Assembly (NCBI GenBank): GCA_977006965.1
Contig: OZ345374.1
Coordinates: 806,001-870,000, forward strand
DNA: 64,000 bases
Source: Phymatolithon calcareum
Lineage: Eukaryota; Rhodophyta; Florideophyceae; Hapalidiales
Reading direction: 5' to 3'
The notes beneath the pieces are model-generated. The model saw nothing but the letters and a program-made list of their open reading frames with translations. It made no database searches and was not told the origin of the DNA. Each line of letters begins with the position of its first letter. The stretch's first letter is position 1. Made by a program: the position numbers and the translations under genes. Positions 10,207 through 20,057 of the stretch are shown here, in pieces.

Positions 10207-11040
10207 GTGGACTGAAATATGCGGGGAGTTGAAAAGGCGAGTAGAAGTGCTAGGGCTGGTCCTGTTCTCGAGGCGGGCTTGCTTTCTTTATCAAGGCGGG
10301 GTGGCTAGTGCCACTTATATAGACTACAATAGCGAACAACCTAACCCTAAGGGAAAATGAAATTACGGAAATCACAACAATGCGAATGTCTAAGAATTTC
10401 TGATATAAAAGGAACCCTGCTTTCGTTGCTTACCAGAGCGTGGTTGAGTGGTTTTCCTTACACTTAGAACTGGATGATGGCACATATGATTAGACCCCGG
10501 TTCGAATCCCACTTGGCTCGGCGAAATGTCACGGTTAAGCGGATCAGGCGCTAGGGTCGAAAATAGCTCCGTGCACCAATCAACTCAAGTATCCTCATCT
10601 GACCTCCGGCAGGAGTATTGAGGGCGGTCTTAATTGATCAGCAGGTGTGTCCAGGTAATGCTGTAATCACCCGGTGATGATGTCTTGAGGTGTAATGTAA
10701 TCCTGAGAGCGGGAACGCTGTATATGGCGGGGGCCGTGACGTGCCTTAAGCATAAAAACCACATGAATTTTTGCACTTATTCCGCGATGCCGCCGAGCTC
10801 CATCAGCGTTACACAGGTGCCGGCGGTATGTAAGGACGACGAAAAGAGGACAGGAAGCCGAAGACGAACCGGGGAGAAGCAGATATAAGGAACAATAACC
10901 AATAAACCTTTTACATGACAATGACAAATGCCTTATACAAACTGTAAACGGAGACGAAATGATGCCATCTTGTTCACCGACGACAACCAATAGAAGAAGA
11001 AGCGATGCATAAGCTGGAGCGGTAAATCTTGCGCTCCACA
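10207..11040. mobile_element. 834-bp insertion in copy 1, with tRNA-like A/B boxes inside
   Basis: Copy 2 lacks this block (near 51430). It is flanked by ACAATT at 10201-10206 and 11041-11046. The ends GTGGACTGAAAT and the complement of the right end (GTGGAGCGCAAG) are weakly alike, so it may be a DNA transposon with degenerate termini. Inside, 10440-10520 carries TGGTTGAGTGG (A-box like) and GGTTCGAATCC (perfect B box). No transposase is recognised. Confidence 0.6.
10430..10680 (+). repeat. Possible tRNA-derived SINE
   Basis: TGGTTGAGTGG at about 10441 and GGTTCGAATCC at 10499-10509 match the RNA polymerase III A and B boxes of a Leu/Ser-type tRNA. The T-stem pairs at only two positions and the acceptor stem does not close, so this is not a working tRNA gene. 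About 150 bases of unrelated body follow and end near GTGATGATG. Only one copy is in the window, so SINE identity is inferred from the promoter boxes alone. Confidence 0.4.
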
Positions 11041-11095
11041 ACAATTCAAAATTTCAGTTTATATGGCTTTTTGTCGAACCCAACAGAAATAGTTT

Positions 11096-12005
11096 GGGGA
11101 TACTCACTACAGTGCCACCAAAAGTTGGAAAAATTCACTACATGGCCATCCCTAGCCAAACCTAGTACTCATCCATTACGAATACGACGGCGCACTGTAA
11201 GCATGTCGTCGTATTCGTCTGCTACGCTCAACTGACAATGCTCCCGCATTAAGCACTATGAATCATGGAAAAGAAGGAGCGTGTTCTACATGTGAGAGAC
11301 TAGGCCTGATCAAGCTTTGAAGACGTTGTCAACGACGTGATCTCCCACAACACGTCGATGGGCAAGACCACCTCGTGGCGAAGCGCAACAAGTAGTCGCT
11401 GCTCGTTTGTGCGCTTCTAGGCGCTTTGTACAGCATCGGGTGTCGTTCGACCCGTGGAAAAAGCATTGGTTCAGGGACTTATAGATTTTGAGAACGCGGG
11501 TCAAACAGCAGGAGGGCAGCATCACGCGTGTTGCGTTCATTGGTGACCAGCAAGTACAGAATGATTTGGTGCCGTTTGACCTTGTGGCTAAGCTGTGTCG
11601 CAAGCGCCAGAAGCCCTACTTGCTGTCCGAAATGAGAGACCATCACTGATCCTCGTATGGACATAACGACCACTTCTCACAGAAATGCGGTAGGCCGAAC
11701 ATCACAACCTTGTCGAGGCGAAGCGAAAGCGCATTGCCAAAGCGGCTCATTACATGATCATCGACCTCACCGCCTTAGATGAGAGAGATGCTACCAATAG
11801 TTGCGACGAGGAGCTAAACCAGAGAGAATAGTGCGCACAATAAATTTTACAGTCGCATAGAGTGCTCTGAAAAACGGATGAGTAGTAGTTTTGGCTAGGT
11901 TGAGTTATGATAGTATGCATGGCTAGAGGTGAGTAGTAGGTTCGGCCATGGGTGGCCATGCAGTGAAAATTTCCCACTTTTGGTGGCCATGTAGTGCATT
12001 TCCTC
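11096..12005. mobile_element. 910-bp MULE-like DNA transposon with 70-bp TIRs
   Basis: The left end GGGGATACTCACTAC and the complement of the right end GAGGAAATGCACTAC open inverted repeats that continue for about 70 bp through a GGCCACCAAAAGT block and a CTACTCA block. A 10-bp TSD GAAATAGTTT lies at 11086-11095 and 12006-12015. Copy 2 shows the empty site (CAGAAATGGATTTC, near 51468). A 9-11 bp TSD with long TIRs fits Mutator-like elements. The interior holds frames in both directions, the longest about 97 codons on the minus strand (11310-11603), none recognised. It is probably non-autonomous. Confidence 0.75.
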
Positions 12006-12048
12006 GAAATAGTTTCCTATCTTTTTTTAGGTAGAATTCTTGATAGCC

Positions 12049-12254
12049 GATGAAGAAATGTTTCCCAACCGGGAAAACGAGAAATTGAGAAAATGGGAAC
12101 TCAAACTTGTCCAATAGAAAGCCTGCACTTGTGCAATTGTACTGCATGATGAGTATTGCTTCGCAAGTGCAGGCGTTCTATTGGCCATGGCGGCTTTCCC
12201 CTTTTCTCAATTTCTCATTGTCTCGGTTGCAACCGAAACATTTGTTCATGGGCC
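12049..12254. repeat. Foldback/MITE 1 with about 85-bp arms
   Basis: The left arm from GATGAAGAAATGTTTC to GCCTGCACTTG at 12130 pairs with the right arm from CAAGTGCAGGC (12165) to GAAACATTTGTTCATG, with mismatches. Shared landmarks are GAGAAATTGAGAAAA and CCAATAGAA. The block is absent from copy 2. Confidence 0.75.
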
Positions 12255-12602
12255 CTGAGGCCCGCTCTGTACCTTTTAAATTTTTGTAAACTGTGAAAAG
12301 TGAATTCACCATTCACAGTTTCCATCTCGAAACGCATCTGCACCTTTTCCGAGATTTTTGAAAAGGAAAAGCGTAGTGTAATGATTCGTCCATTACAGAC
12401 GCGACACAGATGCCGTTCCGCCGCACGTGCATTGTTCATCATTTTAGACGAGTGGGGGGGAACCTGCCGATTTCCCCAACTTGTCCTAAAATGCGCCGTT
12501 TATCTTCACGGAACTCCCACCTCTGATTAGCTACTTTAGGCGACGGCTCATTCACGTTTCCCGTTTCACAAAAAATTAAAAGGTACAGAACGGGCCTGAG
12601 CA
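12252..12602. repeat. Foldback/MITE 2 (CTGAGGCCCG ends)
   Basis: The left end CTGAGGCCCGCTCTGTACC and the complement of the right end CTCAGGCCCGTTCTGTACC continue through CTTTTAA into TTTTTGT, giving inverted repeats of about 35-45 bp. It lies directly beside foldback 1, and the two together form the roughly 558-bp block missing from copy 2 (between ATTCTTGA and GCAACCTCC). No ORF is recognised. Confidence 0.75.
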
Positions 12603-12966
12603 ACCTCCCGTTTGGGGAAAATGTGAACACATTTCTATGTCAAATATAGGAAAGGGAGTCTGATTGGGCCCCTACCCGAAATATGCCCTCCTCGGACACG
12701 TTATTTTCAGGGCGTGCAATCCCCCTGACAACAGCCCTTCGGGGCCCGGAGGGCATATTTTAATCATTAGAAAAACTGATATTTTTATGAATATTGCAGG
12801 CTTTACTAATAAGGGTTGAGTGCTTGAAATCCAAATGGCCCTTTTCATGTTCAAACTACCGTCTTTTATTGAAAGATGTACTGCAAATATGCAGATTTGC
12901 AGTCCCGCACTGTACATCATCATCAGGCACCTCATCAGAACTTGCATCCTCTTCGGTTGTGATATT
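12603..12966. other. Unassigned sequence before copia C1
   Basis: The first 25 bases end the alignment with copy 2. A short inverted repeat (AAATATGCCCTCC at 12680-12694 and its complement at 12749-12761) surrounds a G/C-rich centre. Frames of 60-90 codons on both strands are not recognised. Confidence 0.5.
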
Positions 12967-13413
12967 TGTTGGATGGAGGTTTGGTTGAGATGGTTGAGAT
13001 GGTTGCGATGGTTGAGATGGTGGGGTTGGTTGTGAGATGTTCCTTGGTTTATTGAGTCGGGACTTCAGATCCGGGTCTTATATAGGCCTCGGACTGAGGT
13101 ATGATACGACTTCTGATGCTCATTGCACTACTAACTGTGATTGAATCAATCAACTAAGATATTGAATTGTCGACTGTGATTGATTCAATCAACAAAATGA
13201 TTGATCAACCAACAGTGCAAATGCCAATCAACTAAATGATTGAATTACTGATAATGACAAGAGCAATGAAGAAATTGATTGAACCGCAACATTATCAGTA
13301 AAGATGAAAAAACATGGATTGATTCTATGATAACATATGCTAAATGGTTAGAGACTTATGACATAGGATAATGTGTACTGCGACAAGTGCTCCAAGCAGT
13401 CACATTTCCAACA
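12967..13413 (-). repeat. C1 3' LTR
   Basis: A 447-bp LTR with TG...CA ends. A TATATAAG box reads on the minus strand at 13077-13084. A GGTTGAGAT tandem run lies at 12980-13020, with about one more unit than the partner LTR. A polypurine tract GAGGGGGAG (minus strand, 13414-13424) abuts it, as expected upstream of a 3' LTR. Confidence 0.93.
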
Positions 13414-13572
13414 CTCCCCCTCGATCGAAGAAGCTTACGAACGTGCAGGATACAATCCCATCTTTTTCGCGAACTCGGATACCTTCATTCGACTTAGTGG
13501 TTTCGTAAGTGCATCAGCGACCATGAACTCCGTCGGACAGTACTTGAATTCCACTTTCTCGGTTGCCACAGC

Positions 13573-16500
13573 TTAGCGAACATAATGATATTGAATATCA
13601 ATATGTTTGTTTCGTTGGGTGATTGCCTCATTCTGAGTGGATGATATAGCGCCTTGGTTGTCCGAGAAGATGAGCATGCGAGATGGCTTGTTGAACCCAA
13701 TTATGTCGGAAACCAATCGCGATAGCCAGACTGCTTCTTTCGCGGCGGCACATGCAGCTATGTATTCAGCCTCACATGACGATGTCGCAACAATGGTTTG
13801 CTTCTTGAATCGCCAGCTAATTGCTCCCCCTGCGAGCATGAAAACGTATCCACTTGTTGACTTGCGAGTTTCTTGACAGCCTGCCCAGTCGGAGTCGCTA
13901 TACCCCACTGGCGTCAAACTCCTGTCATTGCCAAACAGAATGCCATGATCACGAGTTCCGGCGATGTACCGTAAAACGCGCTTAACAGCCGTCAAATGGA
14001 TTTGTAGTGGATTCTCGCAAAAGGAAGAGAGTTTTCCGACAGCATCCGAGATATCCGGCGGACCTCGAACCATCAGATGCATAGCACTTCCAATTGCAGG
14101 TGGATACGGAACCTCAGATGAAACAGAATCCGTGATGTCGAGTTCATGTACGGTGCTGGGTTTCTTGTAAGGCTCCATCGGCGTTCGTACCGGTTTCGCA
14201 TTTTCCAAGTTAAACCGTTTCAAAACTGTTTCCGCGTACGCCTTTTGAGATAGGTGTAGTGTTCGGAGATCACGATCCCGACGGATCTCCAATCCGAGGA
14301 ATACGCTTGCGTTTCCAAGATACTTCATCTCGAATCGCCGGTTTAGCTCCCCCTTCATCCAATCAATGGCAACAGTGTCGTTGCCAGCAATGAGCAAGTC
14401 ATCGACGTACAGTTCAATGATCATAATGCTCTTGGAAGTGTGCCGAGCATAAAGACACGGGGTCACTCGGACTGCTTGTAAATCCGAGTTTATTGATTAA
14501 GAAATCATCAATCTTTGCATGCCATTGCCGGGGAGCTTGTTTTATCCCGTAGAGTGCCTTCAACAGCTTACACACGAGGTCAGAACGCTTCGAATCGCGA
14601 AATCCGGCGGGAACCTCCATGTAGATATCTTCATCCAAGTCTCCATGCAAGAATGCAGTGACGACGTCCATTTGGACAAGTTCGAGATCATGAACTGCCA
14701 CTGTTGCGAGAAGAATCCGAATTGATGTGAACTTCACGACTGGGGCATATGTTTCGCCGTAATCTACCACGTGCACCTGTCGGAATCCTTTCGCGACAAT
14801 GCGAGCTTCCGGGCCAGAGTCCTTGACTTTGAACACATATCTGCAAGGCAGAACGTTCATGCCGGATTCGCGTGGTACTAATGTCCAAGTCTTGTTGCGC
14901 ATGAGAGACGAGTGTTCTTTCTCAATCGCAGGGGACCAATAGTCAACGTTGTCTTTCGACGTGGCGCTTCTGAAAGTCTGCGGAACTTCTTGAGAAGACA
15001 AAGCACTTTCAGTTGCAAAGTTGGTACATTCGAGAGCCAACATAGCTGTATGCGGACCAGCATTCCAGAAATAATTTGGCGGCTTTGAAACACGAGTGGA
15101 TCGACGAAGTATGGGTTTTGCGACTAACTCAGGAGTTGCGTCAGCATTAGAAGTTGAGATAGATTCTTCTTTAGAGCCACTGTGCTGACCATTACCGTTG
15201 ACCTTTCGTTCGTCCACGGTACCCTCCACTGCAACGTCCTCGACTTTCACGGAAACCTCACGGATGTCGGCATATTTGGGTTTCTGCTCGACCTTGATAA
15301 TCGCTGGAGGAATTTCGGTAGCTTCCTCGGTTTCAAATGCATCGTGAAAGCTTTGGCCAAACCCTGCATTTGGAAAACTGATTGGTATATCCGTTTTAGG
15401 ATTCTCAGTTTCGCATGTCGATTCGTCAAATACAACATCCCGAGACACGATCACCTTGCATACATTCGGATCCCATAACTTTTATCCCTTAGATGCAAAC
15501 GAGTATCCCATCATGATTGCTTCACGAGTACGAGAGTCGAGTTTCTTGACCTTCTTTTTCGGAATAACGTACCAACACTTAGCGCCAAATACGCTTAAGT
15601 GTTCCACGTTTGGTGCGGCTCCCATCCATATGTGATGGGGGGTTGTGTTCGAAGGAAGTCCTCGCGACGTAACTCGATTTTGGACATACACAGCAGTTGA
15701 CAGTGCTTCAGCCCAGAACTTCATCTCGATGCCTTTGTGATGAAGCATCGACCGCACTAAGTTGAGTAAAGTGCGGTTCATGCGCTCAGCCACGCCATTT
15801 TGCTGAGGAGTATAAGCAACGGTGAGTTGATGGTGAATACTGTTATCGGAAAGATATGACTTGAACTCATTTGACAGGTATTCTCCTCCGTTGTCGGTCC
15901 GAATAGCTTTGAGCTTAGGTACCGCTGATAATTTCTGTACGTTAAGGTGTTTCAGCTTTCTTCCGGTGTGTGTTTCAGCGTATTTGTGAAAATTTTTGAA
16001 AGCACTTGAAGCTCTCAGACTTCTTTCGCATGGTGAAAACTGTGGTCCATTTGGAGTGATCATCGATAAATGTGATGAAATACCGAGAGCCTCCTAGTGA
16101 TGGAATTACCGAGAACGTCGGAATGCACAAGATTGAGAAGTGCGTCCGAGCGAGAACCACTAGACTTCGGGATAGGAACACGATGTGCTTTCCCGGCAAT
16201 GCAACCTTTGCATACATTGTCCGACGAAGACCCTGGATCGATATTCAATCCTTCCACAACCCCATGGCGTGCCATGCCGGAGATTCCAGTAGGACTGACA
16301 TGCGCGAGGCTCTCATTCCATAGCTGTAGGCTGACGAGGGATGTTTCCTTGGACATGGGTTTGTTGTCCGGACGGTCTAAAATGAATAGATCTTTGCGGA
16401 GAATACATTGGGAGATAATCTCATCATGTGCTTTGATGTAGCATCGTTTGCTTTTGAATAAGATCCCGTATCCATACACGTCCAGTTTCGAGACGGAAAG

Positions 16501-16977
16501 GAGCGAATACCCAAAGTCCGGAATATGAAGAACGTTTTGTAGCGTACACTGAGACTGTTTTCCGTTGATGCTGAGTGTCACAATGGCATCGCCTTTTCCT
16601 GCTATGGCTGCGGTTGCTCTAGTTCCCATTTCGACAATCGACCTCTTTTCCGTGTATGAGACGAAGATTAAACGATCGAAAGTCATGTGGGATGTGCTTC
16701 CAGAGTCGATAATCCATGACGTGGACTTTTCGAGAATGTTTGAGTTTCGAACCTTTGCCATTAAGCAAACGTAGTCAGAATCAGACATGACACGAATCGA
16801 TTCTGTTTCACCAGCAACTAAGGCAGTCGGTTTGTCCTTCTTTCCTTTTCGACCCGGAGGTTTGTATCCGGGAGGTGCAAGGTGTGGAAAATTGACCCAA
16901 CACCTGAGAGAAGGATGTCCCCGCTCTATTGCAATGATCAAAATGGTCATAGGCGTATGAACCATTTTGAGTTGCAC
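13573..16977 (-). pseudogene. C1 Pol (protease, integrase, RT, RNase H), frameshifted
   Basis: Protease motif WIIDSGSTSHMT (near 16700). GAG-pre-integrase His/Cys cluster ending CKGCIAGKAHR. Integrase catalytic residues in LVHSDVLG, IRTDNGGEYLS and NGVAERMNRT (D, D, E), the first in a different frame from the others. RT with ELVQMDVVTAFLHGDL and the canonical ELYVDDLLIAG. RNase H with YSDSDWAGC, SSCEAEYIAA and SDNQGAI. Breaks are near 16080, 15990 and 14460 (frameshifts), and a TAA at 15482-15484 stands where the conserved GYKLWDP motif has Tyr. The catalytic residues survive, so the decay is moderate. Confidence 0.9.
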
Positions 16978-16994
16978 TTACAAGAGCTGTGGAC

Positions 16995-17648
16995 TCAGAC
17001 TTCTCCGTCGACGCTTCGAGGCGCATAGTCATACGTTGCTCCTCTTGTAGAAGTCAGCTCTTCACAAATTCGAGAGAGGACGTGCTCGTTCCCAAGTGCG
17101 TCTAAGGCACTGATGAGACTGTAATAGCGATCCGGAAGACCATTCAAGACAGCCATTGCCATTTCCTTGTCGTCGATGTCAACACCCATTGATTTGAGTG
17201 TGGATGCGAGCTGACGAATTCGGTTGGTGTATGGCAGTATCTTTTCGCCCTTGAGCATTGTGGCGGTATAGAACTTGCGACGAGCGGCGAGTTTGTTAGG
17301 AAGCGCATGGCTTTCGAATATGTTGAGAATCGCCTGCCACATCGCTTTCGCCGTTTCAACACCTCGGACATGTTCGAGATGGACATCGGAAAGGGATAGA
17401 CCAATAATCGCTTTAGCCTTATTGTCATGTCGAAGCCAGACTTTGAACTCGTCTGTGTCCCTTGCCGGAGGGCTTACCTCGATGTACTCATCGAGCTCGC
17501 GGAATGATAGTACTAGCTGAATTTTCTGTTTCCAAGCGTGGAAATTAGTCTCTGTGAGTTTTTCGACCCTCAGCGTCGCTTGCCAGTTGTCCATATTTTG
17601 GACTGGGGGTTCTTGAAATCTTGTCGAAAATCCGTTCGGGGAGTCCAC
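16995..17648 (-). CDS. C1 Gag (copia/UBN2-type capsid)
   Basis: A 217-codon ATG frame opens about 700 bases after the 5' LTR. It carries the copia Gag pattern: KLTETNFHAWKQKIQLVL near the start, then AKAIIGLSLSDVHLEHV, AKAMWQAILNIFE, KLAARRKFYTATM and VLNGLPDRYYSLISAL, which are the helical capsid motifs of the UBN2/DUF4219 type. The protein would build the particle in the cytoplasm. The frame ends just before the zinc knuckle, which is split over two frames (DHCNRAG, then GHPSLRCW), with Phe in place of the first Cys. Confidence 0.88.
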   Translation of the reverse strand: MDSPNGFSTRFQEPPVQNMDNWQATLRVEKLTETNFHAWKQKIQLVLSFRELDEYIEVSPPARDTDEFKVWLRHDNKAKAIIGLSLSDVHLEHVRGVETAKAMWQAILNIFESHALPNKLAARRKFYTATMLKGEKILPYTNRIRQLASTLKSMGVDIDDKEMAMAVLNGLPDRYYSLISALDALGNEHVLSRICEELTSTRGATYDYAPRSVDGEV

Positions 17649-18328
17649 TGCGAGTTAACAGAAGTTAACTATCGAGGCAATCTATCCCGTATAGGAAATT
17701 CGCTTCGAGTCAGTTTGACGCGGAGCTTGATCTGGGGATGGCTCTAGGCCGTATACCTCTTGAAGATAGGGCTGGCTCTAGGCCGTTTACCTCTTGTGGC
17801 GTTTTGGTACGCCTGAACCTGCAGCCGGCAACACGCACTGCAAGACGAATCCGTCAATTCCAATGTCCTAAATTCCAATGTTGATGTTGGCACACCCCAC
17901 CGAGCAAGTACTTCGTGATGCTAAAATTGCGACCTTTTCCTTGAAGATGAGTATACGGGGCCTACCTACCACGCGCTGTGCGTGGAAGACTGTCTTTCAA
18001 ATCGGTAAACCGTACTCTAACAAACCTTTCAGATTCCCTTCCAATCACACAACAGAATTCTGCAGAGCCGAGATGCGACCAGGTGGATCCTTGGAGGACT
18101 ACTTGATTTCTCAAGCGTATATCCCTTTCACAACGTAGCAGAGCACGGATGTTGTCAGACTGTTTCGTAGATTATACTCTGTGCACAGTCGCTTTCGGGT
18201 GGTCGATGGATGGCGCAGATACCACAGGGTTTTAAACCTTTTGATGATGAAAATTGGTTGAGAATGAATTGCCGAGAGGGAAAGAGGACCCCTCGGTAAG
18301 GTGATAGCGCTGGTTGATTACGCGTTAT
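17649..18328 (-). other. C1 leader between primer site and gag
   Basis: This untranslated leader holds a duplicated block GGCTCTAGGCCGT with TACCTCTTG (17737-17760 and 17770-17793). A plus-strand frame of 86 codons (17878-18138) is not supported as a gene. Confidence 0.6.
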
Positions 18329-18342
18329 CTGGGCCCATAACC
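18329..18342 (-). promoter_or_regulatory. C1 primer-binding site matching initiator tRNA-Met anticodon region
   Basis: Directly after the 5' LTR the minus strand reads GGTTATGGGCCCAG. This is the exact complement of CUGGGCCCAUAACC, the anticodon stem-loop of eukaryotic initiator tRNA-Met, not of the tRNA 3' end. Drosophila copia is known to use such a 5' half-tRNA as primer, so the same mode is inferred here. Confidence 0.85.
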
Positions 18343-18782
18343 TGTTGGATGGAGGTGTGGTTGAGACGGTTGTGATGGTTGAGATGGTGGGGTTGGTTGT
18401 GAGATGTTCCTTGGTTTATTGAGTCGGGGCTTCAGATCCGGGTCTTATATAGGCCTCGGACTGATGTATGATACGACTTCTGATGCTCATTGCACTACTA
18501 ACTGTGATTGAATCAATCAACTAAGATATTGAATTGTCGACTGTGATTGATTCAATCAACAAAATGATTGATCAACCAACAGTGCAAATGCCAATCAACT
18601 AAATGATTGAATTACTGATAATGACAAGAGCAATCATTATCAGTAATTGATCTGCAACATTATCAGTAAAGATGATAAAAACATGGATTGATTCTATGAT
18701 AACATATGATAAATGGTTAGAGACTTGTGACATAGGATAATGTGTACTGCGACAAGAGCTCTAAGCAGTCACATTTCCAACA
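18343..18782 (-). repeat. C1 5' LTR
   Basis: A 440-bp partner LTR with TG...CA ends and the TATATAAG box at 18444-18451 on the minus strand. It differs from the 3' LTR by scattered substitutions, a changed AATGAAGAAATTG patch and the tandem repeat number, so the insertion is not recent. Confidence 0.93.
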
Positions 18783-18889
18783 AAATTAAACAACAGTCAA
18801 GTAAACTTCAGGGATCAGGCATTAGCTGACAAGCCCATTGAAATACTGAGTGGTATAACGCTGAAAAAGACGTTTACGGCGATGTTAGC

Positions 18890-19024
18890 AGGAAGGCTGA
18901 ACTAGCTACGTAATATACTTAATAATTTTTATTCTGTACATTTAATGTCCTCTTTTTATCAACGTTAACGTGGAGAAAAAGAGGACTTTTATTCATTATA
19001 CTACGTAACTAGTTCAGCGTTCCT
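18890..19024. repeat. 135-bp foldback
   Basis: The left arm GGCTGAACTAGCTACGTA and the right arm (complement GCTGAACTAGTTACGTA) are followed inward by GTCCTCTTTTT on each side. No TSD is evident. It is most like a small MITE or foldback remnant. Confidence 0.65.
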
Positions 19025-19157
19025 GAAGATGTGCTGTCACCACCGAAATGTCTTTATTTCAGGAATGGAATGGAGAGATGATTCCCTGGATAGTTTTCTG
19101 AAGTTTATGTTCTGTTCGCATTTCAAGGCCGATGCTAACGTTCTGTTAAATGTGATG

Positions 19158-19207
19158 AACAGCTCTCAATACCGTTTCACCGATATCGAAGGGTATTGAG
19201 AGCTGTT
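19158..19207. repeat. 16-bp perfect inverted repeat
   Basis: AACAGCTCTCAATACC at 19158-19173 and its exact complement at 19192-19207 with an 18-base loop. Function unknown. Confidence 0.6.
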
Positions 19208-19774
19208 ATATGTCACTAAAACGACGCAAGTAACTGACTGTGCATTTTGAGATATGGAAAATTTATTACAGTTTATGTTTATTAGCATTTTAAGAGAGAA
19301 GCAATACATTTTCAGAGGCCATCGTCACGAATAATTGCTTTATTCCCAGACTAAACTCCGTCTAGTGCAGCAGCAGCACAACGTCCATCGTCATCCAAAG
19401 ACACGGTTTCTTTGATTTTGTATTACCGATTAGTAGGTACTTCAATCTTCTCGGGCACGAAATATCTGACAATGAAACTTTCAAAATTCCATTGTCAGAG
19501 TGCGCATCATCTATAAGCGATGTTTTATGGTAATTTTTTGAAAGGTCAACGTTCAGAGCACCGCAGTGTGCTGAAGGTACAAAACCACGACAATTTCATT
19601 TCAGTGACTCACTAAAAACGTTCTTTCCCGCTCGTCAGGCTTTAACACTGCGAACGCTTCGTCACTTAGTGGTATTATTCTGTTGCAAAATGCATTAACT
19701 GCTGTCGCATTTCGGAAAGATTCAAGGGATTTAGCCTTCCACTAAATGAATTAGAGAAAATTGATAGCGGAGAT

Positions 19775-20057
19775 TGTTGGCTTCTAACCTCTACCTTTAC
19801 TCCTGAGGGGCTAGCTAGTCTACTTATGGTTTTCTGGTGGCCCTGCGTGCCAGGAGACACACACAGGCACACATAGTGCGGCATGCAGACGGCATGCGCC
19901 AGTCACTAGTCTCGTGCCTGGCTTGCCTGGTGAGGGTGCAGTAAGGTGCAGGCATGCGAGGTACACGTGGAGTAGTCCACCACGTGTGTGAGTGGCGAAG
20001 CTGTCGATGCGAAATGTGCAGCAGGGGCGAGGAGCTGGAAGAAACGCGAAGCTATCA
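19775..20057 (-). repeat. C2 3' LTR
   Basis: The full-length form, 283 bp. On the minus strand it starts TGATAGCTTCGCG and ends CCAACA. The first TGA is also the stop codon of gag-pol. It contains two GCGAAGCT repeats, between which the partner LTR lost 51 bp. Confidence 0.93.

Larger units (their letters stand above)
1228..12625. repeat. Segmental duplication, copy 1 (with later insertions)
   Basis: After removal of four inserted blocks this segment aligns in order with about 43273-51535. It covers a 5' leader beginning with CGGATCATCCCCTGTTGG (copy 2 has CGAATCATCCCCCGTTGG), the long TPR/Sel1 gene, its 3' flank with a conserved ATGATAATATCATG palindrome, and further flank up to a GTTTGGGGAAAATGTGAACA block near 12610. 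The blocks missing from copy 2 are the LINE at 5736-9814, the insertion at 10207-11040, the MULE-like element at 11096-12005 and the foldback pair at about 12042-12600. The right boundary is approximate. Confidence 0.85.
12967..18782 (-). mobile_element. Copia-type LTR retrotransposon C1 (decayed)
   Basis: The two LTRs (12967-13413 and 18343-18782) begin TGTTGGATGG and end TTCCAACA as written. The flanks ATATT and AAATT agree at 4 of 5 positions, as expected for a mutated 5-bp TSD. The order on the minus strand is PBS, gag, protease, integrase, RT and RNase H, which is the Ty1/copia order. The coding region carries several frameshifts and at least one nonsense change, so it is inactive. The LTR lengths differ partly through copy number of a 9-bp GGTTGAGAT repeat. 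Confidence 0.95.
18783..19769. other. Interval between C1 and C2
   Basis: No protein is recognised except at the right edge: minus-strand codons just left of C2 read RYQFSLIHLVEG and a stop, which restores the displaced C-terminal tail of transposase relic T1. A 135-bp foldback lies at 18890-19024 and a 16-bp perfect hairpin at 19158-19207. Confidence 0.55.

Noticed and set aside
10430-10520. Functional tRNA-Leu/Ser gene
   Set aside because: A and B boxes are present, but the T-stem and acceptor stem do not pair, so I list it only as tRNA-derived sequence.
11106-11998. CACTA (EnSpm) transposon, because the TIRs contain CACTAC
   Set aside because: The ends extend outward to GGGGA/GAGGA and a 10-bp TSD, confirmed by the empty site in copy 2, whereas CACTA elements make 2-3 bp TSDs.
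12980-13035. Minisatellite GGTTGAGAT or a CRISPR-like array
   Set aside because: It is a short tandem run inside the C1 LTR and recurs in the partner LTR; there are no spacers, and the window is eukaryotic.
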